From: Sipunculus nudus
Lineage: Eukaryota > Annelida > Sipuncula > Golfingiida > Sipunculidae
Reading direction: 5' to 3'
NCBI GenBank assembly: GCA_026874595.1
Contig: CM049320.1
Location: 42,234,714 to 42,298,713, forward strand
Length of the DNA stretch: 64,000 nucleotides
Part shown: positions 1-13,079 of the stretch, one piece after another
How positions within the stretch are numbered: position 1 is the first letter of the stretch
Layout of the letters: each line of letters opens with the position of its first letter
The notes under the pieces: generated by a model
The model's input: the letters and a program-made list of their open reading frames with translations, nothing else
Told to the model about the DNA's origin: nothing
Database searches by the model: none
Program-made: the position numbers and the translations under genes

Positions 1-3000
1 GGGTACTTGGAAAATATGAAGAATATATTAATTTCCTCTTTTAAATATATAGAACAGACTTTTTCTCTTACATCGACAAGTTTCATATCAAATGAGACAC
101 AAAAACAAGACGCCAGAGATTCCAAGGATAACATTTATTGAAAGTATGTAGGAAGAAGTGATGTTTGCTGGGTGTTATTTTTTTCATGATAAGCCATGAT
201 GATTAAGAAAGTCGGTGTTTCCGGTTGTTTACTACATAAAAAGAGTTCTCATGTTGATATCACTGATATTACAGCATATGACCAATGTATTGCATTGGAT
301 AATATAATTACAGTTAACACAATATCTGAAATTTTTATATAAGATATATGACTCATGTTAGTTAGAACAGTCCGATTGATGATGCGTCTTCAAGAAAAGT
401 TGGCAAGCTGCCAATATCCTGGATGACGTCAGCACAGGTTTTTATTTCTTCCCCCACTGACAGCAGTATGACATGGGCACAATCCTACAAAATAAAACAT
501 AAATATAAAAAAATACATAAAAATGTGTCAACCTGTTTAAAAAGTTCTCCAATCCCCGCTTCTCGCTTCGGTTTGATGATTTAGGACACAATTTTGTGTT
601 CTATTTCGACCTCTCAAGAGATTTATTTCGTCATCTCGAAAAATTTATTGGAGATCTCGAAATAATAAATTCTAAGGTCTCGAAATACTACTGACCCCGT
701 TTATGTTTCATCAATTAGAAAATTTGCATTTGAAATGCCTTTTCCGTTATCTGGTGCCTTTCTTTTAGTATGAAACTATGATTTTTGTGAAATGAAATTA
801 TCTCAGGTCTTATAACAGTGTTTTGCTTTTCACAAAAGAAGCATCTGATTGTCCTTTGTAACAATCATGTCAAATGAAAATTTGACTATAAGCAGTCATG
901 CTGTAACATTCTATATCATGCATAAAATATGAATATACAGTATATAGAAACAAATGTATACGAAACATGACCGCTCCTATAAATCTGCTCACACATAGTT
1001 CTACTTTGTTCATATACACAGGTTTATAAATCAATATGAGGTAATTCAAGTTAACCAGGTATCTTACAGCTTGTGTCTTTAAATTGGAGATATTCATTAT
1101 TGTATAAAATTTTATAGGAATTGATAATCAAATCGTTTACTTAAATTTAAGTAAATTAAAGCATGATGGTCGTGTTAGCAGGGTAGTCGTGTTACCGGGA
1201 GGTTGTTATGATGATTTACATCCATCCAGGACCAGAAAAAGCTCGTCATACCGGGGTGGTCGTGATAGCGGGGTGGAAGTTTAGCAAGATTTCACTGAAC
1301 TGTACTTGTTTTCTTCACAAAACGTTTTTTAAAGTGTTTTAAAAACGTAAAATATTTTATACTTGATTTTAAAATGTTTTTCGTTTTGAATTATTGTTAT
1401 TTTTTTTTTACATTGATAGCCTAACGGTCTGTTAACTTTGTCAGAGTGAAAATAAAAGTTCATATGTCAGAAAAAAATGTGAAGTTCTTACAGTTTACTA
1501 TAAATTTTAACACGTTACAACATGCTACTATACAAGTACATTCAACACAATACTGTCTCATGCACTGGTACCTGACCCTTTTATTAAACATCAAAATTAG
1601 GCATATGACAATGGTTCAGCGTACAGTTATAATTCATGATATTATCAGGAAATTTATTGTCATTTCAATTTTTTTAAATGGATGTCATAAAATCAATACG
1701 CATTCCTCATAGTAATCAGTTTCATCCAACATAGGTGAATTTCTATCGCCTTATTTCTCAACCTTTTATTCTTCATTCTTGAATGTATGATTTATGTCTC
1801 ATTGTTTATACTGTATAATGCCAGAATAAGTTGGCAGCCATGACAAATTTGAGTCATTTATTTACCCTAGCTCGAAGATGATAGGCTTTACTACCGTTGA
1901 ATTTGTCACTGTATAGCTAGATATGATTTAAAGCTGAGCAAAGAGACGACAAAATGACACCATTACGTCTGGCTCACGTTACGTTGGTATCGTACTGTCA
2001 ACAAAACAAGTCATTTTATTACGCCAATAAATAAAAGTACATATACAACAATTCCTGAAATTTCCGGTTCCTGTCCCTGGCTTCTTGTCTTTTTTTTCTC
2101 CGCACATAAAGTCACGTGACTATGAATTAGGCGCATCCCACTGCGACCCTCGCAGCGATTTACACGAAGAAAAGAAGGGCTATTAGTGTATTACTCCGAG
2201 CCCTGACAAGATAATTCTCTGAGCGGTTTCTTATGAAGCCAATGAGGAAGCGCTTGCATCATAGCCCCATCAAAGTCCTGAACTATCATCGCCTACGCTT
2301 TTAGCGTTTTCCAAGAAACTCAGGGTTATAGACCTGACGTAATTTGAAAGTGGCACCCTATCTAAATTGGGATGATTATAGAGACGGTCTATAATTTTTT
2401 TAAATGAGCTATTAGTGAAAAAAAACATGGTAAATGTCTGCATTACCGGATGAAGGTAGATAAATCAGATGTTATCATGAAGATGTTATTAAGGGACCTT
2501 AAACTAAATAAAAAAAAACTCTCAAAACTTTCAAATACATGTATAAGTTATAACCCACACATGCATAGTAAAGTTATTCTTTTCATTTGCTTTTCTAGTC
2601 GGATAATTCGATCAATCCTCTTGAATTTAAGTGCTAGTATTACTTACAAATAACAAAATTCAAAAAGGAAACAAAATCGCATTTTTCAAACATTACAAAT
2701 GTCTTATTTAGCCTGATAATATCAGAACACTTACAATTACAAGCACAAGCTCATATGTTCATTAACATTAAACTGTTCAATCTGTTTTGGACTTTGCCCC
2801 TGAATTCATTTTTAGTGCATGGACCTTCAAAAATATGGGACTCTTGACATGCTCATTTTTGCTAGCACGTACGTTTGTTTGACTATGTGTTTCTGCGATG
2901 GTTCTTATGATAACCGTGAATAAGAACGTAAAAGAGATGTCAGAAATCGTTTTTATAATCTGATTCTTTTGAGATCAGGAAAAGAGTAAGTAATAATGAA

Positions 3001-6000
3001 TTTTGACGGACATATAGGAAATGTGTCCGGACAAATCAATGCATATATCTACAAATGTTGAAAAATTCCACATATTCTCCAACAAATAATGACGTCAACA
3101 ACCAAAATATGAGAAATGAATGAGAAAAAATATCTGGTAATAAAATGTATTCACATATGATATTAGCATTGTATGGTAGGAAAAGCGCGTGAACTCAGAC
3201 AAAAATGATATGAGATTTGAACATGACGATCGATACAGAAAAATTGTTTCATGGATGACCAAACTTCCTCAGGGGCGGACACCCCGTTACTCTCTGCCAT
3301 AGAGGATTTTACTGTTAACCTTTCAGAATTTACGACACTTATAAGTGAAGGCGATGAAAAGTTTAACTTTCTTTCAAAGAAGAAGAAATTTTAATTAACA
3401 CAGAAAGAAATAAACACTAATGCACATGATGGTTCAATACCTTAAGAAATCAAATTTTGAAAGCATAATGACTTTAAATCATCTTGTATATTTAAACAAG
3501 GAACAAAAAAAAATGTGCTCATATATATTACAAAACACTACTGAGATGTTAAAAAAGTCCAAATTCTGGACGTTAATATATTTATATATATATCACTCTT
3601 TGCTGCTGGCAAAGAAAGACTCCCCGAGCACTATTTGGACAGACGCTGGACCATTTCATTGTCATATAGACGCCCTTTGTTTCCGGCTTACTGGTGTAAG
3701 TACAGGTTGTATCTTTTAACAGTACTTTCAGCCTGCATCCTGTCTCCCATTGTGGCCATTATAAGTGTGGACAAAGAGCTCTATGGGTAAAGGTGCTGCC
3801 AGCAAACAGGTGCAGCTACACATTAAAGTTCCTAAACAGGTGGACTGACGTTAATTCTTCCTAATGAAACGTGGCACCACAAGGTTTCACAGACTGAACA
3901 CCCGCGGGCGCTCGTGGGTGGGTGTTGGTTGGTTTCCTTATGTTTAAGAATCTATATTTGGGTCCGTTTACATGGTACCGTTCATGTCTGTCATGCTTGC
4001 ACCTGGCAACGAGGAAACTAGGTTCTACAAGTTCACACTCGCGAGGATTTTACAAATTTATCCAGGGACGAGATTATGATCGAAACAGGCTCTCAGCAGG
4101 CGAACACACGAACTCAACACCAACGCTGTCTCAAAATATACAAAAACTAAGGAACGTGACCTTAAAGGTAGACAAAAAGTAGATGTAATACTTACCACAG
4201 GCAGCTGTAGCATGCAAAGAAATCAGTGTGTAAAGCCCCATTCACATGCACACATTTAATCCTGTGAGTATATGTACACATATATTGTCAGTACCTATAT
4301 ATTCAACTGAAACCAATAGGTTTAAAGTGAATTCCACTTACATTAGAATAATAGTATAATTTTTAAATTACTGAACTATTCTAGTTTACGGTTCTATTAT
4401 AAACATGTTAAGACGTGTTAAGAGAAACAGTCCCCAATAATATTAATGAAAAACAGTGTTAGAGATATGAATAAAATAGCAAAATGACTGTAAAATGATA
4501 TGATTCCCCCGTTCCTACGACACTGGGGTAGTCATGCAGGTTTTATAAATCAGAACTTTCAAGAAAATCATTTTCGCTTCTTGTTGGTTTCTGAAGCAAT
4601 AATATTATCTATTATTTTAATCTCAATTTGCTTCAATATTACTTATATTTTGATTAAAAATGTCATAAATTCCCTACACCGCAGTTGGGGAACACCCCTT
4701 CCACACCCTACCCCCTCATTAACAGTCGCAATTCCCTGAAAACAGTCCCCCCCCCCCGATTGGGTTCTTGATCCAACACTGATAACAGTATTTCCATTAT
4801 TACACTGTATTAAGCAGATGGGAGTGGGGGGGGGGGGGGGGGGGGGGCTAATTGTGGTATACCCCGTTACAAGGGCCTATGTGTGTAGGGCGTGAATACG
4901 ACCCCCTTTCCTGGTAGGAAGAAGGCTGATATAATGCAGCCTCGTTGCTTGGTGAGCCATAATAGAGAAACCTACCGTTTAAGTCCATGAAATCCAATTT
5001 ACTTGTGTTTTCCAGACAACACCTTATGTTTAATCTCTGTTACAGGTCTTTCTCCACAAAGGTTTATAAAAGCTATTTCTCAATGAAACCGAAGCATGAA
5101 TTTAGGATGTCTTAATCAATGGCTATCTGGTGCATGTGTAGCCATTCCAAAGAAACCAAAGATTACTTTTTTGATTGGTTAAAGACTGGAAACCTCAAAA
5201 ATATAACTACTCACTTTTATTAAAATTTAAGCAAATAAAATGTGTTCTTCTTCAAATGTAGATATATAAACGCAACAGTTAAATAGGCTTTTAAGACAAT
5301 ATATCAATACGCGTGTCTGGAGATCCCTGCTCTCTAGTAAAGGAGGAAAGATTAGCCATGGGTTTTTGACCAGTGTTGGTAAAAAAAGCATCATGGCGGC
5401 AAGCAGTTTAAACGTGGTACACATCGGGGGAATTAATTTTTTTTATACTTTTGTTTAACCTGAACATGAACATTTATATTTGGCCCTTGTTTATTCGTGG
5501 TGCACGTGTATCTGTTATTTGATGCTAAGTCACGAAATATACAATCATTCCCCGACATAGATATGTTACAAATGTCAGTGACATTGGCATTTTCCGGTGA
5601 ACCTGCCAGCAAACATCAAGCCACCTGTCCCAACTGTTTAAAGTGAAATATACATGTTTGAAATGGACATGTCCAGAATTCAATCTCCCGGAGTGTGACT
5701 GTGACTGAAATGTACAAGGGTCTCTGGCATGACGTCACTAGTCAACCAGTGCTTTAAAACACAGCGTATGACACATCGCGGGTAGCCAGTTGATATAACG
5801 CACTACCAGTGACCAAACAAAGCGGCTACCCTCATCTTAATTTTAACAGCTCAAAGAAATTCTTTTCATATAGGGGTTTGAAAATAATTTAAAATTTATT
5901 AAATACCATGCGAATCTCACTTAAATTTAGCCCCTAAACCTGGCGTTCGCTAAAAACCCGGTCATTTCTCATTATAATTTACACTGAACACGGTCACACT

Positions 6001-6070
6001 CATAGGGAGAAACCCAACAAAACTGACATAAATAGAATAAATGAAAAATCATGGACAATTGGTGGAAACT
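1..6070. other. Intergenic or intronic DNA, no gene recognised
   Basis: AT-rich sequence with frequent stops on both strands. The short open frames here have no recognisable domain, no convincing splice pairing and no coding-like codon pattern. A poly-G run lies near 4827-4848 and a poly-C run near 4747-4757. I see no tRNA, rRNA or conserved exon. Confidence 0.5.
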
Positions 6071-6073
6071 AAT

Positions 6074-6245
6074 TACAGTGAAACCTCGTTGTGTCGAAGT
6101 CGAAGGGACCCTCGGAAAATTTCAACACATCCGATGTTCGACACAAGCGTGTTTTATTTGGTAATAATTTCACTAGAGTTGTCCGGGATATCGAGTCTGT
6201 AACTTCGACATACGCGGAGTATTCGACTTAAGCGAGTGCGACACA
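6074..6245. mobile_element. Possible DNA-transposon-derived repeat with CAGTGAAACCTCG terminus
   Basis: The segment opens with ACAGTGAAACCTCGTTGTG, a terminus style widespread in Tc1/mariner- or pogo-like miniature elements of invertebrates. It contains repeated TTCGACA/TGTCGAA words in both orientations. A related start, ACAGTAGAACCTCGAATT, occurs near 9174. The boundaries and family are uncertain; the assignment rests on pattern memory. Confidence 0.3.
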
Positions 6246-6796
6246 TTATCCTTTTACATTGTTGTGCTAGAGTCCGTGCTTCCGAGCACGTTTGAAAATC
6301 ACTGTATGAATTCTAAGTGTGCATATACCGATCCTTGTTCGATTCATGTGAGTATATATTATATATTTACGTTCACAATGGCATATTAAAGCTGTGATTA
6401 AAGCTGTGAAAATATTTTTTAAATAAAATAAATCTAGCGAGACTAACATCATATGGGATTTCCCATGCAGGGAATTCCTATCACAAGAAATGGCTGTTTA
6501 CCAAGCAATAAGGCGGAGTTAGCAACCTTACTCTAGGTCTCAAATCGCGTCAGAATACTTTATTATCGTAATATATACCTTGACAAACCATATATATCAT
6601 GTTTATATGGATTCAAGCTCCTGTGTTTAAAACATACTCTGCTTAATCCAGGTGACTCAATGACCCTTCAGGAGTTCAACTCAAACAAGAGTAAATCTTC
6701 ACAGAGAGAATATTTCACAAACATCAGCTCCCTGTTCTCGTATTTCGCTCCTCACGCAGCAATTATAAAGTTACACTGCAAAATTTAAACATGCGC

Positions 6797-6839
6797 CACA
6801 AGCTCTCATTGGTCTCATTCTTGGCCCTATACCAGAAAC
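6797..6839 (+). repeat. Dispersed repeat, copy 1 (related to 36165-36206 and 23043-23120)
   Basis: A block reading ACAAGCTCTCATTGGTCTC followed by ATTCTTGG and CCTATACCAG recurs with few changes at 36165-36206. Its core words TTGGTCCTATGCCAG and ACCAATGAGAGCG recur at 23043-23120. This looks like a decayed dispersed transposable element family. No coding capacity is visible. Confidence 0.45.
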
Positions 6840-7739
6840 AGTGTTTTTAGACTAATAACAGCGGGTGTCGCGTGTTCAGAATATGTGTTTGACGCACAAT
6901 GCAGTATTAGTGGTCTGATTACAGTCCTGTGCTCTGTGCGCACCCTGGTGTTCCTGCCCAGAGAACCTTGCCATAGAAAGCCGCGGTCGTCTTGGACGAA
7001 TGCATGCTGTGTATAACCGCTTGGTAAGGAGCGTATTCTCGTATACGATTAAAACTTTTAAGCTTTTCACTAAGAGTTATTAATTGAATTGATCATCGTT
7101 TACTGCATAGTATGACATCTTTTAATTATTAAAACCCACGCACTCTTTATTGTTTATTTAAATCATACGATGTGTCATAGGCATTCAATTTCTGTACTAA
7201 TAGGATGCACTAAATAGTTAAAACGCAGCTGCTAATCATTTATTTTTTCTTCTTATACTCAACACGCATTTGTATAAAATGTATACAGTAATTAGAAGTA
7301 ATCAACTTCGCAGTGGCAATTCGAAATCATTAACTTCGCAACAATCATTTTTTAAGAAGGCGGGCACAAAAAATGTTTTCATGAACTACGTTTGGAATCG
7401 CTGTATTTGTTATTTAAGAAATATTAAGACATACATTGTATGGAATATTGACAGATCTTGTGCAGACGATATATTTGAACATATCACGTTCTCCTTTACG
7501 GTGATTACTGCTGATTCACTTCAAACGCTGCGTGTGGTTTGTTGAGAACTACTTCCGTTTCACATATGATTAATCTCCTTTTTCCATCAAATTAATCCAT
7601 TTCTATATCATCTGTTTTCACCATTCTAACATTTATAAAATACGTTTTCCTTAAAGTATTAATATTCAGTGGCTTCTGACATAAGCTATTTGTCTAAAAT
7701 GAATTGAAACCGAAAAAAAATCATGAAATAGCGAAGATC

Positions 7740-7981
7740 CTAAACCTTTAGACTTTATTTAAGAGCTATATATGAAATAAACATTATTGAATCACGCCAT
7801 ACCATGTTCGCTTCTGTGGAACTACCATCCCATCGTCCGCCCAGCCTAATTGCGCCCTCTGCCGGTTGTAATCCAGCAAATTCTTGCTGAGCGGGATTTG
7901 TACAGGATGTGTCCAGGTGTATCCCATAATGCACAACAGAGCCAGCACCTGAAGAACTATTACCGTCTCACGAACCATGGC
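7740..7981 (-). CDS. Small secreted peptide precursor, neuropeptide-like, unrecognised family
   Basis: This minus-strand exon begins just after TATATTTTAG with GCCATGG, so a splice acceptor sits beside an ideal Kozak start. The frame runs 7978 to 7784 and encodes 64 residues. Residues 1-22 are a signal peptide: a short charged start, then a VIVLQVLALLCIMG core. The mature part begins around HPVQIPL and is rich in basic and aromatic residues. A Lys56-Arg57 dibasic site precedes a C-terminal TWYGVIQ. No cysteine lies outside the signal peptide, and no Gly amidation signal precedes a basic site. The stop is followed within about 30 nt by AATAAA (complement of 7754-7759), giving a very short 3' UTR. 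The upstream 5' UTR exon was not located. The role, a processed secreted peptide, is inferred from architecture only; I cannot name the family. Confidence 0.65.
7754..7759 (-). promoter_or_regulatory. Polyadenylation signal AATAAA of the small peptide gene
   Basis: The minus strand reads AATAAA about 25 nt past the TAA stop of the 64-residue precursor. This is the expected place for a compact 3' end and supports the frame being the terminal coding exon. Confidence 0.55.
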
Positions 7982-8310
7982 CTAAAATATATACAGAATA
8001 ATAATCAGCAGAGGCAAACTGTACTTTTTTTACCGATATTATATGTACATTTTTGTAGGGAACATTTCTCAGCTGTAAAATTTCTTTAAAAAGAGTAATT
8101 GATAATTAAAGCACAAACTTTATTTACAACAAAGAAAGAAACAGATCTACAAGGATACATCGAAAATACAATTAATATGATATCACAGCATTTTTTTCAC
8201 AATCCCCTAATCCACAGTTAACGGGTAAGGAATCATGTTAACTCGCGGACGCCTTTTACAATCTTTGGTCAATAATAACTTTTCATGGCAGAAGTGGTTT
8301 GACCGGTTAT

Positions 8311-8566
8311 GTCAGAAGTAAACAATTAAGCTATCCGGGTCAGAAATAGTCAGTTACGGTATCTAGGTCAGAATTAGACAATAATGCTATCCAGGTCAGA
8401 ATTAGTCAGTTACGCTATCCAGGTCAGAATTAGTCAATTACGCTATCCACGTCAGAATTAGTCAATTACGCTATCCACGTCAGAATTAGCCAGTTACTCT
8501 ATCCACGTCAGAATTAGTCAGTTACGCTTTCCAGGTCAGAATTAGTCAGTTACGCTATCCAGGTCA
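8311..8566. repeat. 28-bp tandem repeat, nine units
   Basis: Nine consecutive units of 28 bp follow the consensus GTCAGAATTAGTCAGTTACG plus CTATCCAG. They diverge by a few substitutions each but keep the length exactly, and a tenth unit is cut short at GTCAAAT. The outer left units are more diverged than the central ones, as in an array grown by unequal exchange. Confidence 0.9.
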
Positions 8567-8748
8567 AATAAATATATTTTCCCTTTTTTTCTGTTCTTAG
8601 CTGGACAAAACCCCCTGGCTTCTGTAGCAAGACAATAGGCACCTGAAAAGAAAAAAAAAAACAGGATTAGTTTAATATATTCGACATAAAAATGATACCC
8701 ATTTACAAATGATGGTAGCTCATGTCTGGAGTAATATTTTTTTACACA

Positions 8749-8751
<3 letters not shown>

Positions 8752-8782
<31 letters not shown>
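8752..8782. repeat. (AT)n microsatellite
   Basis: An uninterrupted AT dinucleotide run passes into ATGTATGTATATATG. A weak dispersed-repeat match follows: GGTGTCTTGAGCGGCAT at about 8840 recurs at about 10128, with AACCGGCT shortly downstream in both places. Confidence 0.9.
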
Positions 8783-8790
<8 letters not shown>

Positions 8791-10403
8791 ATATGAAAGG
8801 CTTTTTTTCAGTTCAGTTACATCGGTTCACATCACCACATAGGTGTCTTGAGCGGCATAGTCAGTATCAACCGGCTGCGTGATAGAAAATCCCGGGGACT
8901 TAGCACAGTTTATTTGACGATTAATTAAATTTACCTAAAGCAAATCTATGATTCACATGTATAATATACCATTGAAATAAATTGTATAAAATTAATATTC
9001 ATCAGGTCTTAAGGAGACCTTTACTTAGAAAGAATTACTTGCGCTTGCGCAGTAGCCTTCCGTAATACCGCGGAGAGTTTCAACCAAATCAATAAATACT
9101 TGTATATTTATATAAATCCATGTATAAATAAAATACAAAGCTTTGTGATTTTTATCTGTTAGTTTTAACAACAGTAGAACCTCGAATTAACGCATATCTG
9201 TTTCCCGAAAATTCGTTTTTAAGAAATTTAAATTGATGAACAGAAATTTACTTTAATTAACAGAAAAGAAGAAATATGATGATCGGAAAATATATTTTTC
9301 CCAAATTACTGAATGTAACTTCGAGTATAACTTGCTAAGTGGCGTTCACTTGGCCGTGAATGATAACAAACGGCCCGATCAGTGCGTGTTATTAAGCTTA
9401 AATGATTATTGACACCTAAGGTCGCTAAGGCCGACTTACTCAGTAAGTCTGACGATGAAGCTAAATGCATTTCACTGAGAGCCGAATGGGAGGTAACTGC
9501 ATGCTCTCCTAATGAAACAGGAGTTATATGATGATCTAATGTGTTGTGTCAATTTTTTTCAACTTATTTCCAAATTCCTGTAAAACTGAAAATATGTGAC
9601 TGGGTATGTATGACATTGGTTGTTTATATGGTTTATATTTTGTGTGGCTAATCACCAGTATGTGGTAAAGATTGGTATGTCAAATCATTAAGTTCATCGT
9701 TCATTGCTTTATATTTCATTCTGTTTGAAATCTTGTTATAATGTATTCTGTATTATATATGATCGTAAAAATATGTTCCACAGGTTTAAAGTTTAACAGT
9801 TTCGGAAAAGGGGCCATAAAGTAAATAAGAGAACGTATGTAAAAATAACGAAGAAGAAATATGGATATTATGATAATTTTATCATTTCAACTTATCATTA
9901 CATGGAGTTGATATAAAAGTGCTCAAGTACGTTATGTTAAGTTGGGTATTTGACATCTAGTGTGATATTTTTTTAAATAATGCTGTTTAATATTAGACAT
10001 GAGGCCTTGGAGCCTATAAGTATGTTACTTTAAAACAATTATTGCACTGGTATAGTTTACGATTTAAGATGATATAAATGCATGAGGCAATTTTTAGCAA
10101 ATTTTGTCCTTGCTTCATCAGACACAGGTGTCTTGAGCGGCATGGTCGGACACAACCGGCTATTCTCCAAACACGAGATCTGTCTGGAGGTGATAGATCT
10201 CTTGCAAAATTATGTGCGCTCAGCACTCTGTCTAGCCGGTCGCAAGCCATTTCGTGTCAGAAGCGTAAATTACAAAAATTAAGTTAATGGAGCAAATATA
10301 AGAAAAGCTTAGACAACACCCATTCCAAATATTACCAACAAAAGGTATTTGTCCTTGAAACATACATTATATATTGTGTTAGGAAGACAAATTACACAAG
10401 GGA

Positions 10404-10570
10404 AAATTCTTGGCCGATCCGGGATTCGAACCCATGTTGGTGGCGCACATGTCCGGCGTTCTAACCGCTTCGCTAGAAAACCCAAGCTTCATCAGCGAGA
10501 CAGTTCAGTCCGTTTTTATGACACCCCGTAACAATTGATAAACCTGTGGATCTATTTTGTGGTGTAATAT
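10404..10570 (-). mobile_element. tRNA-derived SINE copy with intact B box
   Basis: On the minus strand the sequence has an A-box-like AGCGAAGCGGTTAGAACGCC and a perfect B box, GGTTCGAATCC, spaced as in a tRNA gene. Non-tRNA sequence follows. The body (GTCCGGCGTTCTAACCGC through GACACCCCGT on the plus strand) recurs at 36197-36300, so it is a dispersed family and not a functional tRNA. The acceptor stem cannot be closed. Confidence 0.6.
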
Positions 10571-10831
10571 CTGTGAAGCGGTATTGTAAATATAAACAGA
10601 AGCTTATGCACGTGCTTCCTTTGATGGTATGCGTGATGCAGCTGCTTCCACAATTGTTGAAGACGTAAATGCATGGTGATAGTGCTGCGGCAATTGTTGT
10701 GGTCTTTTTAACATTATGCAAAAGGATTCCCTGCATGAATTGGGAGATTAATACTATTGCATGCTGACATAAGAAATGAATGCCAAGGGATCTCGAATCA
10801 CATGTTGTTAACATTTACTGCTCATACAAGT

Positions 10832-11213
10832 TAGGCGGTGACTGGGTCAAATGTCAGGTCAAACATGCTTAAGTCCTGCACTGAAAGCAGGGGTTTATTA
10901 ATTGTGCACCATAGACCCTATCCCTGCGCCAGGGCCTTTTTTGAATTTCAAGCCAAATTTTGCAGCCTGGACCCCCCCCCCCCCCCCCCCCCCACCTTTC
11001 CAAGACCTTGGGGCCTTTTTTAGGTTTTGTCATTAATCCTCCTGGATTGGGCCCCTCCTTTTCCTAAATCTCAAGTAACATGCATTTTCTAGTTAATAAC
11101 CATGCAAGCGACCCAGTGACTTGGATAAATGTCAGGCCAAACATGCTTAAATCTGTCACTGATAGCGGGGGCTATTCATGTGCACAATGGACCGTAATCC
11201 TGCGATTGTGTCA
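10832..11213 (+). repeat. Imperfect direct repeat pair of about 100 bp
   Basis: The segments at about 10832-10930 and 11106-11213 match well. Both carry AAATGTCAGG, then CAAACATGCTTAA, then a stretch ending near a TGTGCAC word. A poly-C tract (about 10973-10993) lies between them. This is a local duplication or two copies of one repeat; there are no genes here. Confidence 0.5.
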
Positions 11214-11219
11214 CACGCC

Positions 11220-13040
11220 TACTTGTGTTATGTAGATCACCAAGCGAGCATGAAGGCATTCCGTTTTTTCTTTCCTAATGAAGTTCTGCTGTTTTCGGTG
11301 GTAGCCTCCACGCAATTATAAAACCATGCAATAATCAAGCGTACATTAAAATTATTTATTCTCATAAAGGCGAGGTCATTGTGAGAACAATAACCTTTAA
11401 AATGAGGTATAACACGTCATACACAACGCGGTTTCAGAGTACGTTTAGGACAAAGGTGAAGCAAATTCTATTAATAAGTATTAGATGATCTTGTTTCTTC
11501 ATATCTTATGCTACTCTATCTTATCATGTGTCTTAAAGCAGGGCATTTAATCAAGTGTCCGAGGGGGTTTTATCAGAGAAGACCATTGCTGTTTCTACTA
11601 CAGTTCTGTTAACTTTCAATATCAGTTGTAATCGTCCTTGATCCATCTATCCTCTTTATTTTATTTCGTCCTATACATATATACGGTAGTTATGGAGGCA
11701 GGGGATTCTGAGGTTGCCAGGTTACCCACCCAACCTTCATCAAGTCATCAGTGCTGAATGTACATTGTGAAGCACGCCAAATTTGCGAAGCAAGCATTTC
11801 CTGACATCTAAATGTGATACGATGGGCCCTCCTTAATTCTTCAATCACTCAATGGCTTCCTCTTTTAATCTTTATTATGTAGTTTGCTTGCTTGCTGTGC
11901 ATCTTTTTTTTTTCCTTGATTTCGAACCAATAACAGAGGGAGGGGGCGACCAGATTACGATGTAACTTATCACGAGAAACGGCGGACACACTTATCATCG
12001 AGAGAAACAGCTATGGGTTCAGAATTATTCACGGTGTTTTACATCTCATTGGTAGCCAAATTTCACAAAATACCACAAAATCAAATCAAAACTTTGTATA
12101 CAATGAAGATTTCGGGACCTTACTTATCGATAAACAACTCTTAGTTTTAATCACAGATTTTATTTATATCATAATGTTACTTTATAAAACAGAGGATTGT
12201 CTAATTATGACAAGTTGATAACACACAACCACGTACAAGTGTAAAGTACCTTTCGACGCAAATGATTTAATTCAGCCAACAGAAGGAAACACCAAAAGGC
12301 ACACCTCCGGCTTTTATGCATGAAGGTATGCTTTTTGATATATCCTTCAAATTAAAGATTATGTATTTTTAAACTGTTTTATTTTTATTATTTTTTTACA
12401 ATAATATTTCTTTGTTATTAAAAATTAAATGATTAAATTTCGATTTAATTTAAATCTTAAATTTCGCCCGTTATATTAAAAGAAAAGAAAAAAAAGTATA
12501 GAAAACGCATAAAAACATTTAAGAAACAGTTTTTAGATTTGTCATGTTATTTTAGATCAGCCACTTGGAAAGGAAAGGTAACTTTTTTTTCTGGTACGAC
12601 TCCTGTGCAGTTAATATATAAAAGTTTTGTATAAATGAAGAGGTGCTATTGTACTTATTAACAGTGAATTTTGAATTGCTCGTGGGGGTTTCATTTTCAT
12701 GGAATGAGTGGTAATCTTTATTCAACGAAATTAAAAGTCCAAGATGATTTAGTTATAATAGAATTTTAAATAGATAGCTCGTCCTCACTCTGTAATGAGT
12801 GAAGACATCTTGTTGGCTTATTTATTACTGCCCAGGTCAGCAATGACCTTTTGATAAGGCTTAGTAAAGCGTATAGAAAACGACTTTTAATTACTGAACA
12901 AAATATTTTTTTGTGAATAGGTAGGCAATTCCATTCTACCTAAGGTTGAGTAAAACCTCAGCGATTTCAGCGGTGACGGACTTACCGGTGTTTCTATTCA
13001 AGTAGGTCTATACTTATACACTTGTATATACATGAACTTG

Positions 13041-13079
<39 letters not shown>

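Noticed and set aside
8597-8643. Minus-strand acceptor-like TTTTCTTTTCAG with downstream GTGCCTATTGTC
   Set aside because: Good polypyrimidine tract, but no convincing donor follows. It could be the 5' UTR exon of the small peptide gene, but this is not supported enough to annotate.
10404-10490. Possible functional tRNA gene (perfect B box)
   Set aside because: No closing acceptor stem, and the body continues into dispersed repeat sequence found again at 36.2 kb. A SINE is the better reading.
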